Positions 11,952 through 22,163 of a DNA stretch of 64,000 nucleotides are shown here, piece by piece (the first letter of the stretch is position 1; each line of letters begins with the position of its first letter). The stretch lies in contig NW_006920427.1 of the NCBI RefSeq assembly GCF_000344685.1, positions 435,790-499,789 on the forward strand. Reading direction: 5' to 3'. The translations under genes were made by a program, and so were the position numbers. Below the pieces are notes generated by a model, which saw nothing but the letters and a program-made list of their open reading frames with translations, was not told the origin of the DNA and did not search any database. The stretch comes from Gloeophyllum trabeum ATCC 11539 (lineage: Eukaryota; Basidiomycota; Agaricomycetes; Gloeophyllales; Gloeophyllaceae).

Positions 11952-13197
11952 CTGCGGGCTCGACGACCTGTAATTATGTTATCAGGCGGATAAAATGATA
12001 GGGAAAGGTATGGAGACCCATTCAGACATCTGAAGACAAGGTATCAGCTAATGCTATCGTACCAAGGACTGAGAATGCTACTTTATACTCCATGGCGCCG
12101 GGGCGAGTATCGCGAGATAGCTGTTCAAAATAGGACTGATATGAAACAGTACGAATCATGGTCGGTCGCGCCAACGAGTCATTACCATTAGTGTGGGACA
12201 GGCATCAGGAAGAGTGGGAGTAAGAACAAAGCCTTTCGTCAGAATTATCCAGCTCGGGCATAGCGGCGACCTCACCTTCCTCTACCGCGAGTTCTTGGGA
12301 TATAGCACATGTTTGTCTGAAGGGTCAGAACACCACCCAGAGGAGATGTCCGTTGCTGTGCGGGATGTGTTCCGACTCGATAGTAGCCCAATACCACTTC
12401 TCTGGCGATAGAATCCGCGAGAATGCAATACCCTGGCGCTCTGCATTCTCCATGCTTGGGGTGTTATCCCTCCATGCACAGGGAGTCACCGCCGCGTGCT
12501 CCTTACGGATGCTGGCCCAGCATAGCATATCATAACTGAAACAGACCATATCTCAGTCCAGCTAGAGGCACGGACGAGATTCCCGCTTGAATATGCAGCG
12601 TAGCCTGAGTATAGCGTCCATATCAGCACTGCCAAATTTTTCCAGATAGGCAGCGGTGGTCCGAGGAGCCCGAGTAGAAGTCAGAAGGATGTCAAGCGAA
12701 CCGTATAATGCCTTGGAGGGATTAGTAAGCAGTTTCAGAGCGGGTGAAGGCCCCAGGCCTGGTGCGGGAGCCGCAGCGAGTGCTTCTCAATGCTAAGGAA
12801 GCTGTACACCTATCCGGAAAGTCACCAGATTAGTTGGATAACAATCGTTCGAGTCATAAGAACCCACTCAGTGGGAGTCGTGCTGGAATCCCAACCTAGG
12901 CTTGGAAAATATTTGACGGCAGCTCTTCAGCTATCTACATGCGGAACGGTCTTGCGTAAAGCAACTTGGGATCGCCGATAGATCATACGTCCATGCTTAA
13001 GAAGGCCGTCTTCGCGGCTCCGGACTTGTGTGCGAGGTACAGGATTCGGCTTGTACGGAAGTTATTCCCGAATAGGAAGGTGTTCAAGTTGAACCACGAA
13101 GAGGTCAAACGTTCGCTGTCAGCGTGCTTGCACTTTCAGAGCTTCCAAGATTACCAACGAGGCGTACGCCTGATCTCAGTGCTTGCTGCTACTAGTC
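11952..13197. other. Interval with possible decayed minus-strand exons
   Basis: Minus-strand frames near 12540-12330 (RILSPEKWYWATIESEH) and 12300-12200 (ELAVEEGEVAAMPELDNSD) look more protein-like than background but could not be joined into a gene. On the plus strand, an AATAGGAAGG motif at 13071-13080 lies about 120 bp before the ATG of APH copy B and recurs before copy A. Confidence 0.35.
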
Positions 13198-14621
13198 ATG
13201 TTCCCCGACATAGCATGGATATTGGACAGATGCCGTGACGTGTCCGAATGCAAGACGCGTGGAGCAGCGTCGATGTCCGCCTTAGTTTTCGTGTCTCTGC
13301 ATGTTCTTGCAGGACTGTTTCAGATCTTCCACTTTTTTTCTTGGTATTCATCGGGTTTTTCACTTATTGCTTTGTGAGTCAGGCTTCGAATTGTCTATAG
13401 TTGTGCTGAACGGTCTTGTCCTAGGTTCGCCTCGTACGCATCCCTCGTGATGCTGGGTTTGTGGAGATGTTATGAGTCCATGTCCTTTCTACATTGCGAG
13501 AGGCTGCGCAATCACCCTCCTGAACGTCTCCATCAGGTATGGGACTGGTCCATGGATTCTCCTTTGTATTGACATCGTTGCTGTATGGGACCGTCCAGGA
13601 CCCGCCACACCTCCACGCCACACGCGGCCGCAGAGGCGCCCCATCTTCGCTGTACTTGCCCAGCGACGATGCAGGCGATACGACACAAGATACATCACCC
13701 TCAGCGAGCCTCCTATCGGACGAGGGGGTGCGCGAAATGCGAGCTATCGCCGCGGCGGGATTGGGATTCAAGGATATCAACAATGTCACAGTTCATGAAG
13801 TACGAGCAGCTCGTGCGGCCCGCGCAGCCTTGAGGGCCAAACAAAATCCTGCACCTCCTGCCACTGCTCTCCAACAAGAGATTGCGGAGGGCGAAGTCTT
13901 GTACGCATCAGGACTCCGCAAAATGATTAAACTAAAGAGTGACCGGGTCCTCAAGCACGGCATTGATGCCCAAGTAGCGGCCGCGGAGGTTGCTGCCATG
14001 AAGTTTATTGCGGAGCATACTACGGTTCCCATCCCTGGAAATCCAGAACACATTGTCGACGCCGGCCGGAGCTATGTGGCTACGGATCATGTGGAAGGAC
14101 AGGTTCTCTCCAAAGTCTGGGAACACCTGCGCGACGATGAGAAGGCCACAATCCTCGGTGAACTCAAAGCATACGTCAACCAACTCCGATCGCTCGAGTC
14201 GCCTGGTTACATCGGATCCCTCAACCGCGACCAATGCTGGGACTGCAGAATGTTTGCCTTTGCCTGCGGCCCCTTCGACTCGGAGGCTCAAATGAATGAT
14301 CATTTGGTGTCCGTCCTGACACACGTAGCTTCGCCTTTTTGCCGGAAGTTCCTAAGACGGATGATGCGGGAGGATCACAAGATTGTCTTCACCCATGCCG
14401 ACCTCCATTGGAGGAATATCATCGTAAAGGACGGTCACGTCGCTGCTATCCTAGACTGGGAGATGGCAGGATGGTACCCCGAATACTGGGAATATTGCAA
14501 AGCGCTGTACAACGAGAGATTCGAGACGGAGTGGTGCACGCGGGTACAGGATTTCCTCGAACCTTATCATTATGAATATGCGGTGGATAGATTGCTGCGC
14601 GCAATGAGTCCAGTGTGGTAG
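13198..14621 (+). CDS. APH-fold kinase-like protein copy B
   Basis: 436 aa. Exons 13198-13373, 13425-13536 and 13599-14621 keep frame with GT-AG introns of 51 and 62 nt at the same positions as in copy C. Residues 25-75 include two hydrophobic stretches (SALVFVSLHVLAGLFQIF and ASYASLVMLGLW), so the protein may be membrane-anchored with the kinase domain following. The C-terminal ~260 residues are an APH domain: a KLKS strand, AAEVAAMKFI helix, DHVEGQVLSKVW hinge, Brenner-type catalytic loop FTHADLHWRNIIV (D and N present) and metal-binding ILDWEMAGWYPEYWE. Fungal APH-like proteins of this type are numerous and mostly uncharacterised; small-molecule phosphorylation is known for the superfamily, the substrate here is not known. 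Confidence 0.85.
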
Positions 14622-15278
14622 TGCAGTAGTACCGACACGTTTATACTGTTTGTGTCACTTTATAATTATTTTCCTACCAGCAAGTCTCTCAATGTTGACA
14701 CATGGCACATGGGCTGCAATACTATTAGTCGTCATCGAAGGTTCACACTGACGTTAGGGCCTGAAAACGAGTTCGAAGTGGTCGAATGCAGGTCGGCGAA
14801 GGATATTGTGTCTAGATGCTCTAGGCACAGGAATTATATCCAGCTTCCCTGGTAATACGTGTTCAGTAAATAAAAGGCCAGGTTTCGTGAGATAAGGATC
14901 ACATTAGTCAAATAAAAGCAGCTCAGCTCGTCTATGTAGGAAATGACCGATATGTAGTGAACAAGCGGGCGAGGGTGTTTGACCTCACGAGATGTATGAT
15001 GCACAAGGACGCCACCAGATACTCGTCGTATGGCAAAATATCATCCTCTCGCGCGTTCCGTTGCGTTACATGTGCATGAGGCGCATCCTGGACGTTCTAC
15101 TCATGGGATGCAAGAAAATGAGATGAAGCCGCGGCTGTCACGAAGCAGTGAACACGGGAGCAAACCTAACTAGGAAGTTGTTGCAACGACGCTGTCGACG
15201 AGACGTCGTCGTCCTTCAAAGCTCTGAGGGCCGCCGAAACGTCGTCGTCGCGCCCCTGACTCTATCAGTGCCACCTCG
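14622..15278. other. Intergenic between APH copies B and C
   Basis: No gene seen. A CTAGGAAG motif at 15171-15178, about 100 bp before the ATG of copy C, resembles the AATAGGAAGG found before copies A and B and may be a duplicated promoter element. Confidence 0.4.
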
Positions 15279-16675
15279 ATGTTGCCTCTGTTGTCTGGAA
15301 CGGAGACCGTGTCTCAAATCCATCGGTGGTTCCCGGGCCTGCGGAACTATGCATTTTTCAAAGACAACATTCATCGTGTGGCGTCGATCTCTATCCTAGC
15401 CATCATACCTTTCCATTTCTTTGCTGGATGTATCACGGTATTTCGATGGTTTTCAATGCTTTCATCGGGGGTTCTGCCAGTCGTGCTGTAAGTAGATCCC
15501 CAATAACCTTGTATAGCCGCTCAGTGGATATCGTCACCAGGTTCGTTTTGTACATCAGTGTGTCAATGCTGGGTATAAGGAGGTATTATGAGCGTGTACT
15601 ATCCCGGACACTCACAAAGATTAGTTCACGGGACGGGCGAGACGTGAGTTGATTTCCCTGTTCATTTTGATTTGCGACCGTGACGCGTTTGTTTCAGAGG
15701 ACCAGCGTTGCCTCTCAATGCCTCCACAAATCTCACGATGACGAGAAATCCGTATCCTCACCGCCTTTACAAAGTTCTGAGGAGGGCGACGTGATTGAAG
15801 AACTGTCACCCTCCGCGCGGACCCGCAGGGATGCTGCACGACGCAAGATGCGAGCAATGATGGCAGACTCGCAGGCTCAGTCAAGCGGCAGGGAGAGCAT
15901 AGATTCATCCGCCACTCTTCTCCAACAGCAGATTGCAGAGGGCGAAGTTCTACAGGCGATCGCATTACGCAAAACTATCAAGCTGAAGAATGGTCGCATC
16001 CTCAGGTGTGGCACTGCGTCGCACGCAGCAGCCACAGAGGTTGCCGTTATGAAGTTCATCGCAGAAAACACGACTGTCCCCATCCCTGGTAACCCTGAAT
16101 ATATCATTGATGTGGGCCGGAGCTACGTCGTACGGGACTATGTGGAAGGTCAAGTCCTCTCCAAAGCTTGGGACCATCTGCAAGAACATGAGAAGGCAAT
16201 GATCATAGCGGAACTGAAAGGTTATGTAAACCAGCTCCGGGCACTCAAGCCTCCTGGTTACATCGGATCCCTCGACCGAGGCCGCTGCCGGGACTGCAGA
16301 ATGTTCAGCATGTCCTGTGGGCCTTTCGATAACGAAGCTCAGTTTAACAACCACCTGGTCTCGGTCTTAAGGACGCACTTAGCTTCTCCCATCTATCGGA
16401 TGTTCTTGACAAGGATGATGCGGGAGGATCACAAGATTGTCTTCACTCATGCTGACCTTCACTGGAACAATATCATCGTCAAGGATGGCCACGTCGCAGC
16501 CATTGTGGACTGGGAGATGGCAGGATGGTATCCTGAATACTGGGAATACTGCAAAGCGCTGTACAACGAGAAATTTGACACGGACTGGTGTATGCGGGTT
16601 CGGGATTTCCTAGAGCCTTATGATTATGAATATGCTGTTGACAAGCTGCTGCTTGCACTAAGTCCAGCATGGTAG
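15279..16675 (+). CDS. APH-fold kinase-like protein copy C
   Basis: 429 aa. Exons 15279-15487, 15541-15643 and 15698-16675; intron phases (2, then 0) equal those of copy B. The N-terminus carries a hydrophobic segment (VASISILAIIPFHFFAGC) and a second one in exon 2. The APH domain keeps EVAVMKFIAENTTVPIPGNP, RDYVEGQVLSKAWDHL, the catalytic loop FTHADLHWNNIIV and IVDWEMAGWYPEYWEYC, all close to copy B. The two copies diverge most between the membrane segments and the kinase domain. All expected catalytic residues are present, so it should be active if expressed; the substrate is unknown. Confidence 0.88.
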
Positions 16676-19600
16676 TGCAGGTAGAGTGATGTGTGCAGGT
16701 CTTGCTTTGTTATATAGTGATCTGTTCTGAGATGTCCCCAGAGCATGTCGGTGATAAGCCTCAGGATCGTCTGACCCCCGAAAATGCGGACTCAGCACAT
16801 CGTACAAGCCCTCCGGAGCTTATTCGACACAGCACTCACACGCCACTAGGCTTCTATGGGCTCTAAAGAACTGCTCTATTTAGCTCCGGACTTCCTAGCA
16901 TCCTCGAGGCGTACACGGACCCATTCCGCGATTTATCTCCGCAAACAGGAGCTCCGGAGCGACTTAACCAACGCAACTTCTAGATGAATTAGCTCCGGGG
17001 CCATGGGCACTTCTATCAAGGGGCATCATCCTCATGCCCACCCTCCAGCACTCACTCCCCCTCGTTTCCGTCAAGATACCGAAGGTGCGGACGCATACGA
17101 GTCACCATGAGGCCAGCATCAGTCAGCAAGCGGCCGGAGGTAATTAGCACGTGACCGGAGTGTCGCACGGAGTGATGGGACCGCTTGGGTCAGGTGGTGA
17201 AGCGTCGAGGCGACCTATAGGGGCTGGAAAGAGCAAGTGGGAGCGCAAGAGAGTTGTATGGTATATGGTATAGCGGAGGAAAGTGCTGAGCAATCCTGTG
17301 GGTAGCGGCGTCCATTTGTTATTTATCTCCGAACGGTCGCAAAGCCATTCCTGTAGTATAAATTGTACAAAGTAGCATACAGAAAAACAAGTTTCGACTT
17401 CACCATCTCAGAGAATTAGCGTTACGATCTCAGCGACCCGAGAAGTTCGAAAGCGTCGAACCTAGCGAATTATAACCGATCCTAGCTTTGCCAATAGGCC
17501 TGACTCGTCGAGTGAATTATCTCCGCCATCAATTCAATTAGCTCTGGTGAGTCTCACATAGCGGAATAAAATTAAACAAGTCCTTTTAGCGTTTTCTACT
17601 CCCGTGGGCCCAAACCTACACTCGGTTCCGTGGTTTGCGACTTTATTTGCGACTTTTCGGAGATAAATACTCCGGAGCGTCCACTAGTGTTTGTTTCAGG
17701 TGTCCAGGTTTTTGTTTTATTTTTCTAGGTCTTCCTACGGACTACCCTACGGCGTCTTACTCCTCCTTTCCCCCTCGAACTATTAAATACCCTTCAGTTG
17801 TCTCGGACCGCCTTCACCCATATCACGGGGTTTAGGTTTATTCATTTTGGTCCTTGGTGATTGTTGTGTGTCAGTGCATATCATCGGTATCTCCCGACTG
17901 AACACCAAACACTTGCAATTGGCTCCTGTGTTTCTTTCGACCATCCATCCAGCATCTTATGCCACAGCCGCAATTTACCACACCAGTGCAGAAGAGGTGA
18001 ACTCAAAAAATGCTGAAAGCTGTCGGCAGCTTGACCCTGTGTATTAGTTGAGCTTGAGTAGTAGTCCATACAAATTATTGTATCATGGCATGTTGCTCTT
18101 ATATCTGTGTTTGGCCTGTTGGCATTGTGCTGTTCCCTGATGCTGAGTTCTGCAGTGGTATTGTAGTGTGGCCACAGTGGCTGGAACCGGCCTATGCCGG
18201 GTGGGAAAATGCATTTTGAGGTCCCAGAAACCCCTGCAGAGCAGGGGCATTTCATTCCAGGTGCATTGCATACATTTTGTTGAAGCAACTATGTGCTGTG
18301 CTGATAAGTCTCTGAGGTCCAACGGATTCAAGAGCTGGTTCAAGGCAAGTCCTCATCCAGCAGTGGCACCACTAAAGCCAAACATGACATGCCGTGATGT
18401 GCCGGTTGAAAAGTGCTCCGCATATTGGGGGTGCCAGAACCCTCCCATCTGGACTCTGGATAACAGTGGACCTGTGTGTTACTGGACGGTCTGTTCAACA
18501 AATGTGCCTGGATATCCTGGTGTGTACCGGAATACAGTATATGGGGTCAACAGATTTTTTTCTCCTACCATAGAAATAGGGTAGTTCACCTGGTTTTCAA
18601 GGAGCCTATCCTACACTATAGTACCGTGAAATCTAGACGGAGCTGCGCTATTTTACCAGTACACTTGTGAGTGAACTCGGGTGACTAGAGGCTCTTGATC
18701 TCGGTTTCACTAACTCAATGGCAGGGTACAGTCATCTACTACTGAGCTCAAGGAAGAGCACTCCATGCTGATAGTGCAGTGTTCTATGAAGGGATGGCTG
18801 GATAAGTATCCGTTCGAGGATTAGAGAGAGCAGGACCATAGAAAAGATGTGATGTCAATATCTGTGAGTATGTTTACAAAAGGTGTCCTCGGGAGCGCAG
18901 GTGATTGGGGTGTAGGGGAAACACAGATGGACTGGACGAGAAATAAGGGTCTGCTCTATGGCGGTGGACTTTGCATTAAGGCACATACAGTAGGACTGGA
19001 GGAAATAACGGGTAGGGAGAATTAGGTGCACTCTGAATAATTCATCTTGGACTTCAAATAAATTCAGGTACACTCTAGGATATCACAGGTAGGGAGTGTG
19101 CACCATTAGATGCCCCAAGACTAGAGGAAATATCGGGCACGACATGAATATCATTCGTAGGAAGGGATTTACTGGTACTGTACCCGGGAAACGCAGGGGT
19201 GTTCGGCAAACAGGACCCCGATGGTCGGGTCATCTAAGGAGGGGCATTTAACAACAATCCCCGGTCTATTGCACACCTTCGCTCCGACGCCAGAAGATCA
19301 GGGTCTCGAGTCATCCCCCATCACGTCCTCAAGGCTCAGGCTGAATGCACGGCCCAATGTAGTCTCAACGTCCCTTGGCGAGGGGACTTCGAGGAACGGA
19401 TGTGGCGTCATAGACATGATTGCTTCTCATCAGGAGTGCAACGGGTACAGAGTCGGTACGGAGGTAGGACATGACTGGGATTAAGGGTTCTGCGGCCCCC
19501 GCACAGAGTTGGCGACCGTCCCAGGGCGTTGGAGGCCCACAGCGTAGACGACGTCACGAGAACGAGGACGTACTTACTACAAAGCCCCGGACATCAAGCT

Positions 19601-19725
19601 CACTACGGATGTTCGCATAAGCCCTATATTTTCATGGGGAAGGCAATCATGCATGTATAAGAAAACAGAGATGCGACATAAACAGCCATCCTCGCAGCAC
19701 TCCCATCCTCCGACAACACGCCCAC
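16676..19725. other. Gene-poor interval with repeat-like DNA
   Basis: About 3 kb without a supportable gene. The left third holds the CTCCGG motif cluster (separate entry). Between 17.9 and 18.6 kb there are open frames on both strands, one with cysteines (CMQCTW, MPLLCRGFW, YHCRTQH) that could be a decayed transposon protein; I could not identify the family. Confidence 0.4.
16811..17680. repeat. Cluster of TTA(G/T)CTCCGG-type motifs
   Basis: A short motif recurs in both orientations at about 16811 (CTCCGGAGCT), 16880 (TTAGCTCCGGA), 16932 (TTTATCTCCG), 16951 (GCTCCGGAGC), 16988 (ATTAGCTCCGG), 17322 (TTTATCTCCG), 17515 (AATTATCTCCG), 17536 (AATTAGCTCTGG) and 17658-17677 (CGGAGATAAA then CTCCGGAGC). 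Nine occurrences within 870 bp is far more than chance for a 9-11-mer. It may be the subterminal repeats of a decayed DNA transposon or clustered binding sites. Confidence 0.5.
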
Positions 19726-20302
19726 TTATGCGATAAGTGTGGATGCGGTGGCGGAGTCGTACTTGAACGTGGGGGGGATCTGCTGCTTCGACTTGTAGTA
19801 GCGGGCGAGGCGGTGGATACGGGACTCGATGAGGATAAGGCGGAACTTGCCGTCCTTGTCCTTGCGGTTGGTCTCGAGGTGCTTGCGGACCGCGACGGCC
19901 TTCTTGACCAAGTGCCACAGATCCTCGGGGATCTGGGGGGCCAGACCTATTCGAGATACCGCGTACATTGGAAAAGGAGAAGACACGGACGGCATAGCTA
20001 CGCACCTTGGGTCTTCAAGATACGGAGTATCTTGTTACCCGTCACGAACCGCACTTGGGGGATACCATGGGAGTCCCGGAGGGTGACACCGATCTGGGAA
20101 GGCGTAAGACCCTTACGGGCGAGCTTGATGATGTGCTCGACGACGTCCTCGGGGGTCGTCTTCAGCCACGACGGCGGCGCGCGGCGGTAGGGGAGCGCGG
20201 AGGACGCTGGTCAGCGAGTATCCGTTAGCACATCTTGCGATGAACCTCCGAATCTCTGGTAAACATACAGATGCCCTTTCCGGGAGCGTGCATACGACCC
20301 AT
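19726..20302 (-). CDS. RPS13: 40S ribosomal protein S13 (uS15)
   Basis: Small-subunit ribosomal protein, 151 aa, exactly the usual length. Minus-strand exons 20302-20269, 20206-20006 and 19946-19726. All junctions restore the conserved sequence: [20 protein letters not shown], the [16 protein letters not shown] core, [23 protein letters not shown], the basic [16 protein letters not shown] segment, [12 protein letters not shown] and the ATASTLIA end. The start lies in a strong GCCGCC-ATG-G context. It is divergently paired with RPS6. Confidence 0.97.
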
Positions 20303-20611
20303 GGCGGCTCTGTCGGGCGGTCAGCGCTGCTCACGACGGCGACGAGAACGGCAATACGCACGATTTTTTGAGAGCAGACGGGCGGCTTGAGTGTCTTGAG
20401 GGGGATGAGCGTCGTCCGAAGCAATGAGCGCGCGTGCGAACTCCGGGGGCCCGGTGGCTCAGCTACTGTATAGTTGCAGCCCATATCGGGTAATCAGCCA
20501 CCGGCCGATACTCGCTCTACACACACCCCGCGTTACTGGCGACAAAATCCGCAAGACTCTCGACGCTGCTGCCGACGACGCTGACAAGGCCGGGCCTCGA
20601 CTCTCCCCAAC
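20303..20611. promoter_or_regulatory. Shared RPS13/RPS6 bidirectional promoter
   Basis: Only 309 bp separate the two divergent ribosomal protein ATGs, so the interval must hold both promoters and 5' UTRs. No clear TATA box is seen; a T-run (CGATTTTTTGAG, about 20358) lies toward the RPS13 side. Shared positioning suggests co-regulated, equimolar expression (inference). Confidence 0.7.
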
Positions 20612-21600
20612 ATGAAGCTTAACATCGCCAGTGAGTTTCTGCGTCTCGCGAGCTGTAATGGGCGAGGCCTGATGAACATGGGATGTAGACCCTGCCACCG
20701 GGCAGCAGAAGCTCATCGACATCGACGACGAGAAGCGCATGTACGAATGATGTGCTCGCTCATATTGAACGTCTGTTCTGACATGCTGAGTCCAGCCGCG
20801 TCTTCTACGACAAGAAAATCTCCAACGAGGTCCCGGCCGACTCCATAGGAGATGAGTGGAAGGGCTACATGTTCCGCATCACGGGCGGGAACGACAAGCA
20901 GGGCTTCCCGATGAAGCAGGGCGTGCTCCTGCCGCACCGTGTGCGCCTCCTCCTCTCCGACGGGCACTCGTGCTACCGCCCGCGCCGCACGGGCGAGCGC
21001 AAGCGCAAGTCCGTGCGCGGCTGCATCGTCGGCCCCGACATCGCCGTGCTCTCGCTCGTCATTATTAAGCAGGGCGAGAATGAGATCCCCGGCCTCACGG
21101 ACACGGTGCTGCCCAAGCGCCTCGGGCCCAAGCGGGCGACGAAGATCCGCAGATTCTTCAACTTGACCAAGGAGGACGACGTCAGGAAGTACGTCGTCAG
21201 GCGGGAGGTGAAGAGCTCGAAGAAGGAGAACGCGAAGCCCTACACCAAGGCGTGAGTGTCAGTTATGTCTATTCAAGTGTTCCGATCCTGAGTGTTGCGT
21301 CAGACCCAAAATCCAGCGGTTAGTTACCCCCCTCCGTCTCCAGCGTCGCCGTCATCTCCGGTCGCTCAACCGCCGCCGGTTCGAGCGCCAAAAGGAGCAG
21401 AAGAGCGAGTACGAGTACGTATGAGGTCTCGACACTGTTGATCTGGTGGCTGATGCTCATGCTCCCAGTGCTCTCTTGGCCAAGCGCCTCGCCGAGAAGA
21501 AGGAGAAGGCTGCAGCGGTCAAAGCGAAGAAGTATGTTTCATTCCTCCTAATTCATTGCCCCGTCATTCATCAAAATTCGATGATAGGCACGCTGCTTAA
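20612..21600 (+). CDS. RPS6: 40S ribosomal protein S6 (eS6)
   Basis: Small-subunit ribosomal protein of 237 aa, as expected for fungi. Six exons: 20612-20630, 20689-20740, 20796-21251, 21304-21414, 21469-21531 and 21588-21600. The reading runs [82 protein letters not shown] and [12 protein letters not shown]. The final exon encodes only four residues before TAA, and every phase agrees. The animal-type C-terminal phospho-serine cluster (RRRLSSLR) is absent; the end is Ala/Lys-rich instead. Confidence 0.95.
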
Positions 21601-22163
21601 TTCTCTGGTTGGTCGCTCGGTTGTCGCATCTACTCATGTTGTGCTCGTTTCGTATGGCCCATACGTATCGATATGCTTTCCACCATCCCCCATTTACCTC
21701 CCTCGCAAGTATATTACCTATGCTTGTGACGTATGCCAGACCATGCTGAAAACCGGACCTCCCGAGAGTGTGTGATTCATCAACGTCTGGGTCCGTGTTG
21801 CTGCTACGATGTTGTATTAGACCGTCTGTAAGGGAATTGTGTTCTTCGCATATCCATGCGCTGCGTCGATTGGTCAATATCCTAGTTCTTGTTTTCCCTC
21901 CTCATATGTCGGGAAGTGACGAATGTTTATTTGCTCGGGCTTGCTCGACAAATATTCGAACTTGTATTTTTGTGGCAATTCCCTGTATTGGCAATGATCG
22001 TCCCAAACTGTCCTGATGGCAGACGCCGAAATCCGATCTGCCTCCTGCGCGCTTTATCTCAAAATTCCTCAGCTCGAGTCACTCCAGAACGCCATAAAAA
22101 GTGGCGGCTCTGCGCTTCGGCTTCCGCCCATTTCTCTCTAGATTTTGTACATACCGTTCTGTG
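21601..22163. other. RPS6 3' region and ArgRS upstream region
   Basis: No separate gene seen. The end of this interval, 22098-22163, is open in the frame of the ArgRS gene and could encode a basic presequence if translation started at a near-cognate codon (see findings). An in-frame TAA at 22095-22097 closes the frame upstream. Confidence 0.5.
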
